Below the pieces are notes generated by a model. It made no database searches, was not told where the DNA came from, and was given only the letters and a program-made list of their open reading frames with translations. Positions 58,454-64,000 of a stretch of DNA of 64,000 bases are shown piece after piece (position 1 is the stretch's first letter; each line of letters starts with the position of its first letter). Source of the DNA: Alligator mississippiensis (lineage: Eukaryota; Chordata; Crocodylia; Alligatoridae); assembly GCF_030867095.1 (NCBI RefSeq), contig NC_081826.1, positions 36,930,001 through 36,994,000 of the forward strand. The letters run 5' to 3'. Both the position numbers and the translations under genes were made by a program.

Positions 58454-59223
58454 TGTCAGGGGCCTTAACAGGCAGCCCGGCCATGACTAATTGCCTAGTT
58501 GGCTAAACCCACCTGACAATCCACATGGCAGCCCCACCTGGCTAATCAGCCAGATGGCCACTGTTAGGGCCACTGAATTGGCTGCTGGGGTGTTCCTAAA
58601 AGCCATAATGCAGAAACAAAGCAGAGCAGAGCAGGATCCGAAGCTAGAAAACCAAAAAGCACAAGATCCAGAGAGGCCAGTCTGCTGTAGTGAGCCTCTG
58701 GATCCTGTGATCTTTGGTTTTCTGGCTTCAGACACTGCTCAGCTCTGCTTCTAGCTCTGGCTTTTAGGATCTCTGTTTGCCTTGGATAGCTTGGTCCTGG
58801 ACTCGGGGGCCTGACTCGGCCCATGACTCAGCCTGCCTCTGGAATTCCCCCTCCCAGGGTAGCGGTCCCTGATTTGGCCTGTGACTCAGACTCCGCCTCT
58901 GGAATTTCCCCTCACATTTGGTAATTTGAGCTCCAGCTCCTGCCCTTACACTGTATGGTTGTGGGTTTCTTTAGCCTCCCTGTTTCTAGCCCTCCCCTTG
59001 ATGGTCTGCCCACTAGACCATCCAGTCCCTACAGCTTAACTGACCTACAGGCTGCCAGAGGTGGACTAAAATGGGAGGCTGCTCTCCCAACAGCCTAACA
59101 GTGGCCAACTGGTTCATCAGTTAGCACAAGGCTTACAGTTAGTCTCTGGCAGGTTTGGGCTACTAGGCAAGTAGTCCTAATTGCAGTCCTAATGTGCAGG
59201 GCTGCCTGTGAGTTCCCCTAACA
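58454..59223. mobile_element. Probable solo LTR (770 bp), endogenous-retrovirus type
   Basis: It runs from TGTCAGGGGCCTTAACAGGC to GAGTTCCCCTAACA, with TG/CA inverted termini. Flanks AGAAC (58449-58453) and AGACC (58224+1000, that is 59224-59228) are 5-bp near-identical, as expected of a target duplication. It contains an inverted repeat (about 58618-58740) and a tandem pair of 55-60 bp (about 58800-58915). No internal genes accompany it, so it is a fossil remnant. Orientation is unclear; a DNA element is an alternative. Confidence 0.45.
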
Positions 59224-59228
59224 AGACC

Positions 59229-60760
59229 TTTGTTAAGATAATGCAGTTTCGATGTATTCGTGTGCCTTTTTAGTGCTCCCTGTAAGAGTCAGGATAATGT
59301 CCTTGTAACAGAAGTTCTACTGTTTGTCCTTTTTCTTATGCTTTGAAGATTTCAGCAAGCATCAAATTATTAGTATGGTAGTGACTTTGCAAATAAATTG
59401 ATTTAGCACTAGTTGAGGAATGATGACTATACTAACATCTGTCTTAAGCCTCTGAGCACACCCAGTGTCTGCTAAATATTTCCCAGGCCCAGGCAAGCTC
59501 AAACTTCTCTGAATATTTTTTAGTTTAAAGTTTTGGGCTTTTCTCTTAACCAACTTAACTTCTAAGCACCTAGAAAACAAGCAAGTAAGATCAACATATA
59601 TCCTCTATTTTTAAGAAAAGCTTCACAAACCTGTCATTTCATTAATGAAGTCTGGGCTGAAAACTATCCACTTGTCATTATTTAATTGTGACTCCTGTGA
59701 TCTTCAAATTGATTGCTTAGTAACTGGCAATTGGCATTTAATATGAGAAGGAAAATCAGATATTAAAAAAAACCCTGCTTGGGAATTATGTTTAATTGAC
59801 TATTTGGGAAATGAAAAATATTAAAGAGATGGTTTATATTTGCAAAGCAAAACTTAAGAGATCACTGTCATTTGAAGCTGTCTGTAATCTGACTAGAAAG
59901 AAAATTGTTTAATGCTAGTGCCATCAGAAACTATTATCCACTGTGTAACCTCCATTTTCTAAGCAAGCTGATGGAGAAGATAGCAAAAAATAAACAAGCA
60001 AACAAAAATCCCTTTGGGACCATCTGTTATCTACCCACTAGTGTCATCACCACTTGCATATGAATGGAGGAATTGCCCAAGAAAAAGTCTGTTAGGAGAC
60101 ACGGCATAATGAACAAGAGTCCCCACCTTTGAATAAAATATATGACTGATCTTATGGAAACACAATTTGTGATCAACTGTGAGCAGCATTAAGTAGATAA
60201 TGGGATTTGAGGATTCATAACAGAACAACACAATTAATCGATGTCTTTTCTTTGGTCACACCTGCCATGAAAAGTGCTTCACAGGAAGCATAGCAGCCAT
60301 AACTGAAAAGTCTTCCACCCACAATTCTTATTCTTTCTTCTAACCTGATTTGCTCTATGGCTCAGGAGTAATTCTACTGACCAGGAGTCACAGGGTCACA
60401 TGTGGCCTCATTCACCTACTTGCAGCGCAGCATAAAGGTCATCCTGTACCATACTCCCTAATGTTGTTGAGCTCTGCAGCAGCAGTGCTTTGAGGACCTG
60501 TTTGGACTTAGTGCATTACACAAGGCCAGCAAAGCCTAAGCACTAAGCCTTGTTCATGATATCCTTTCCTAATGCATCATCCAAATTTGCTAATAGCTAG
60601 GGTTGGAAGGAGGTACTGGGCCTCCTCTCCCTTTGGGCCCATGAGGAAACCCAGCAGGCTATCAGGAGGAGTGACTATGGTGTTGCCCTGTGGAGTCAGG
60701 CCAACCCTCAGGCTCTCAATATTGCACTGTTAGACAGGAGGGTGTGACACAATTGCACGT
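59229..60760. other. Repeat-free AT-rich DNA, conserved-element candidate
   Basis: No gene or repeat recognised. 59640-59960 is dense in TAAT/ATTA words (TCATTAATGAAG, TTATTTAATTGTGACTC, AACTGGCAATTGGC), as in many vertebrate non-coding conserved elements. This is inference from composition only. Confidence 0.3.
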
Positions 60761-61010
60761 ATACAAACACACAAATCAATTAGGTGCATACACACACACT
60801 ACCAACTCAGGCACATACACATCCAAACCAGCCTAGGCACATGCATACCTATCACCAATTCAAGCACATACACTAGACACCCCAAAAGTTAGACAAAAAT
60901 TAATTGTCCACACTCAACACAGATCACTAATTCATATATCATACACACAATGACATATATATATATATACACACACACACTCACCAGTTCACACACATAC
61001 AACCCACCTA
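60760..61010. repeat. CA/TA-rich microsatellite and minisatellite region
   Basis: ACACACAC-type runs with phrases AGGCACATACACATCC and AAGCACATACACTAG repeating irregularly, and (TA)n-(CA)n at about 60955-60980. Confidence 0.7.
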
Positions 61011-61014
61011 CATA

Positions 61015-62105
61015 TAGGTAAGTTCCTAACTTGGATGGTATGGGATACTTGGGGGAAGGTTAAGATGAGAGAAAGAGACAGTTAAAGTGTAGGGAGTGAA
61101 AGTTGCCAAAACCGAGATTAGAACCGGTGGACTCGAGAGAAGCTGCTGAGGAACTGAGGCTTGGGGTTACTTAAGATAGATTGGGGCTGGAAACTGAAGT
61201 AGACAGCTGAGATATTGCTGGGGGTGGGGCAGATAAGTGGTGGCAAGGAGGAGACAGCCAGGAAAGAGAGAGACAGAGAGAGAGAGGCAGAAACCTGGGA
61301 GCTTGGGGCTGGAAACAGGCTGACAGCTTAGAGACTGTGGGGGCAGATAAGTGGTGGCAAGGAGGAAACAGTCAGGAAACAGACAAAAACCCAACTCAGG
61401 GTTTCAAAATAACAGGTTTATTAAACAGTCAACACACTACACAGCCCCATGAAGTTATTGGTTCTCACACACACATACACACAAAAGCACTCACAATGGC
61501 AGCAGGAGAAAGAGACTCAGTGGAAGGGTTGGAGTCCAGGTGGGGAAGAGAAGCAGAGTCCAAGTCCTTGGTTGACAAGGGGGTGATAGCTACCTATCCA
61601 GGCTGGAAAGGGTAGGTGTTGTCCAAGGCGGGATCGCCAGCAGGGCCTCTGGGTGGATAGGTGGTGTGGCATGGTGCTGGTCCAGATGGAGAGAGCGTCC
61701 CAAGGAGTCAGTCTTCACTACCCCTTTTATGGGGCAGACTACCTCTGATCTCCTATGGGGAGGGCCTGTCCAGGCAATGTCAGTCCTGTCCCAGGGGGTT
61801 CCAGATGTTCTTACTGAGCATGTGCAGCTTGGCACAATGGTGGGTTGCCTCATCTTTTGTTTCTTGAATGCTGAGGGTGGTTCCAAGGGCTGGGTCGTTG
61901 GTCCAGGTAGTGGTGTTGATGGTTTGGTCATTCAGAGGGAGCTATTTTTAGACCTACTGCCATTGTCTCTCAAGCACCCTCATTCATCCCCATTCATTCA
62001 GGAACCAAGTTACATAGGAGGGGTAGGTGTGAGTCATGGGTTACACAACTGGGCCTGGGGACAAGATGGAGACTTGACATTACAAGATGGAAACTTGACA
62101 TGACT
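61015..62105 (-). mobile_element. LTR-like block, minus orientation (limits approximate)
   Basis: Read on the minus strand it has a U3-like part, a TATA-like CCATAAAAGGGG near 61722-61735, and about 310 bp later an AATAAA (61418-61423), followed by a U5-like GT-rich stretch. A duplicated segment (about 61180-61270 and 61300-61385, sharing CAGATAAGTGGTGGCAAGGA) lies at its far end. The layout is that of a retroviral-type LTR without internal genes. Exact termini and target duplication were not found. Confidence 0.4.
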
Positions 62106-62195
62106 TATGCTAACTTACATATATAGGCCTAAAACAGTAATCACACAATATAAAAGCAGTAAAAAAAAAATCAATACAAAACATAATAATTATCA

Positions 62196-64000
62196 GTTTG
62201 TACCCGCCTCCGTTCGACTAGGAGTTCGCGCGCCGCCTTCGCCCAGACTCGAGATCTTGCACCCCTGGGTTTCATTGGTACGCCCCAGGGTTTACCCCGG
62301 CTGGTATAAAGGGGGACCCCAGAACTCTCCTGCCACGACTTTGATGACTCTCTCAGTGGGGGGTCTTCCCTTGGGGTATTCCCTGGTGCCGGCACGCCTC
62401 TTCGCGGGTACTCTCGGGGCTCCGTCCTCCCCTACACCCCGGCCATACGCCACCTCAGGTCTTCCTGTCCTGGCCTCTAACCCGTCCTCTCTCGGCTCAG
62501 TCCCCCAGCCACTACCGGCGGTCTTCGGACCGGGTATGCCTCTCCCAGTGGGGGTGCTGACCTGATCCCTCCTTCCTTGGGATGCAGACGTCCTCTCTGC
62601 TTCCCCAATAGTCCCGGCCACAGTTACCCGTGCTGTCGGCTCTGTAATGCAGGCTACAGCTGGCCCCACTCTTGGGATAGCTGTTACGCCTCCTGCTGCC
62701 TCGGGTGTCGGGTTCCCCGCTGGCTGCTGCCCCACCTCTGGGGCTGACTTCTCCCCTTGTCTCCTCACTCCTGGGTGCTCCGCTGCGTTGCTCGCAGCCT
62801 GCTCCGCCTCTACACGGCGGCGTCCCGCTCTCTGCGGGCGGCGGCTGATCCCCTGCTCGCTGGGGCTCCGCGCTCCAGCTCTCTCCCTTCAGCCGCCCCG
62901 CTGCTTCGGCGGGGCCGCCTTTTGTTCCTCCCGGCCAGTGTGCCCCGCCCCCGCCGCTCAGCCGCAGCCGGATAAACGCCCGGCTGACGACCCGTGCCGG
63001 CGCTGCCAGCACATGGAGTTTCTTCGGCTCCTCCGGCCCTGCGGGAGGTAAGCAGACCCCTTGGCCTCCGCGGGGGTCTCCCAGTGCCCCCGCTCCCCTG
63101 GGACACAACCCCCCCCTCAAGATGCCTTGGGGCGTTCTTATTTTACCTTTCCGGGGTACACCAGAGCAGTTGTCCGCCTTGTACGTCTGCGGTTTTGTTG
63201 TTTCGTCCGAGTCGCTGCTCTTGCACCTAGACAGGAAATCCGCCACGGCATTTGATTTTCCAGGCCTGAACACTATTTGGAACTTATAAGGTTGTAGGGC
63301 CAATGCCCACCGGGTGATCCGGGCATTATCGGTCCGGGCCATGCTCAGCCATTGGAGTGGGGCGTGGTCCGTTATTAGTTTGAATTCTTGGCCCATTAAA
63401 TAATATCGGAAATGGTCCATGGCCCACCAAATGGCCAGGCATTCCCTTTCTATCGTGGCGTACCCTTTTTCTGCTGGTGTCAACTTGCGGCTGGCATATG
63501 CTATTGGTCTTTCTACTCCTTCTTCCTCCTGCGTGAGGACGGCTCCCACTGCTGTTTCGGAGGCGTCCGTCTGCAAAACGAAAGTTTTCCCGAAGTTAGG
63601 AGTATGCATTATCACATCCTCGCAGAGGGCCTGTTTTAATCTCCGGAAGCATTGCTCCATATGCTCTGTCCACCTTACCACCCCATTTTTCCTTCCCTTT
63701 AATGCCTCTGTCAAGGGAGCCGTCAGTTCTGAGAAGTGGGGCACGAACCTCCGGTAATAGTTGGTTAGCCCCAGGAATGATCGGAGCTGACGGCAATTTT
63801 GAGGGGCTGGGAAATTTCGCACTGTTTCAACTTTATCTGCCAGGGGTCTGATAGTGCCTCTACCCACCAGGAATCCCAGGTATTTGGTCTCTCTTTTCAC
63901 TAAAGCGCATTTCCGCGGGTTTGCTGTCATCCCGGCCCGCCTTAATTCCGACAACACGGCCCGGAGGGCTTGCTTGTGGTGCGTCCAGGTTGGCAAGTAT
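62196..64000 (-). mobile_element. Ty3/gypsy-class LTR retrotransposon, 3' part, continues past the window
   Basis: On the minus strand 63110-63996 codes the 3' part of pol: the RT thumb region (KYLGFLVGRGTIRP, LRSFLGLTNYYRRFVPHFSE) and RNase H (FVLQTDASETAVGAVLTQ, ATIERECLAIWWAMDHFRYY, ITDHAPLQWL, NARITRWALALQPYKFQI, NAVADFLSR). A G-rich polypurine tract at about 63109-63116 is followed by TGTGTCCCAG, a likely 3' LTR start. The LTR may run to about 62196 (GGGTACA on the minus strand). The visible pol part looks whole, so the copy is probably young. The rest lies outside the window. No integrase is recognised between RNase H and the presumed LTR; Gmr1-like elements carry it upstream of RT. Confidence 0.75.

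Overview
This is vertebrate nuclear DNA. The CR1 LINEs carry archosaur/turtle-type 3' ends, and their wording best matches what I remember of crocodilian (alligator-like) CR1. That assignment rests on memory, not a search. The window has one recognisable host gene, KLF10 (TIEG1), on the + strand at 47049-50763. It has four coding exons joined by GT-AG introns that keep one 481-codon frame. A CpG island (about 46380-47650) covers its first exon, and a canonical poly(A) signal lies at 52027. No other host exon could be supported.

Nearly everything else is transposon-derived. From 1 to 22 kb there are several palindromic non-autonomous DNA transposons (3079, 4045, 7477, about 9842-11450, 18459, 19013, 19993), three short CR1 3' ends, a promoter-like block with five ~101-bp tandem repeats (16838-18040), and a very clean 30-bp hairpin at 14640-14705.

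From 22988 to 34017 lies one 11-kb composite. A hAT DNA transposon with a perfect 8-bp target duplication carries a decayed BED-finger transposase gene. It was later split by a CR1 at about 24182-25067 and by a second, nearly complete CR1 (28245-33175, minus strand). That second CR1 was itself interrupted by a third CR1 (29965-31489, plus strand), whose reverse-transcriptase frame is still open.

From 34 to 46 kb the DNA is sparse: a CR1 endonuclease fragment, a second copy of the 4-kb MITE, another palindromic element and an ancient SINE. Downstream of KLF10 are a non-autonomous relative of the 11-kb hAT (about 52221-53729), a short CR1 end, a probable solo LTR (58454-59223), an AT-rich repeat-free stretch that could be a conserved element, an LTR-like block (about 61015-62105), and the 3' part of a Ty3/gypsy-class retrotransposon running off the right edge on the minus strand.

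I found no operon-like, CRISPR-like or defence-like system. The most informative content is the insertion history of the nested elements, the mirrored promoter motifs around KLF10 exon 1, and several sharp inverted repeats.
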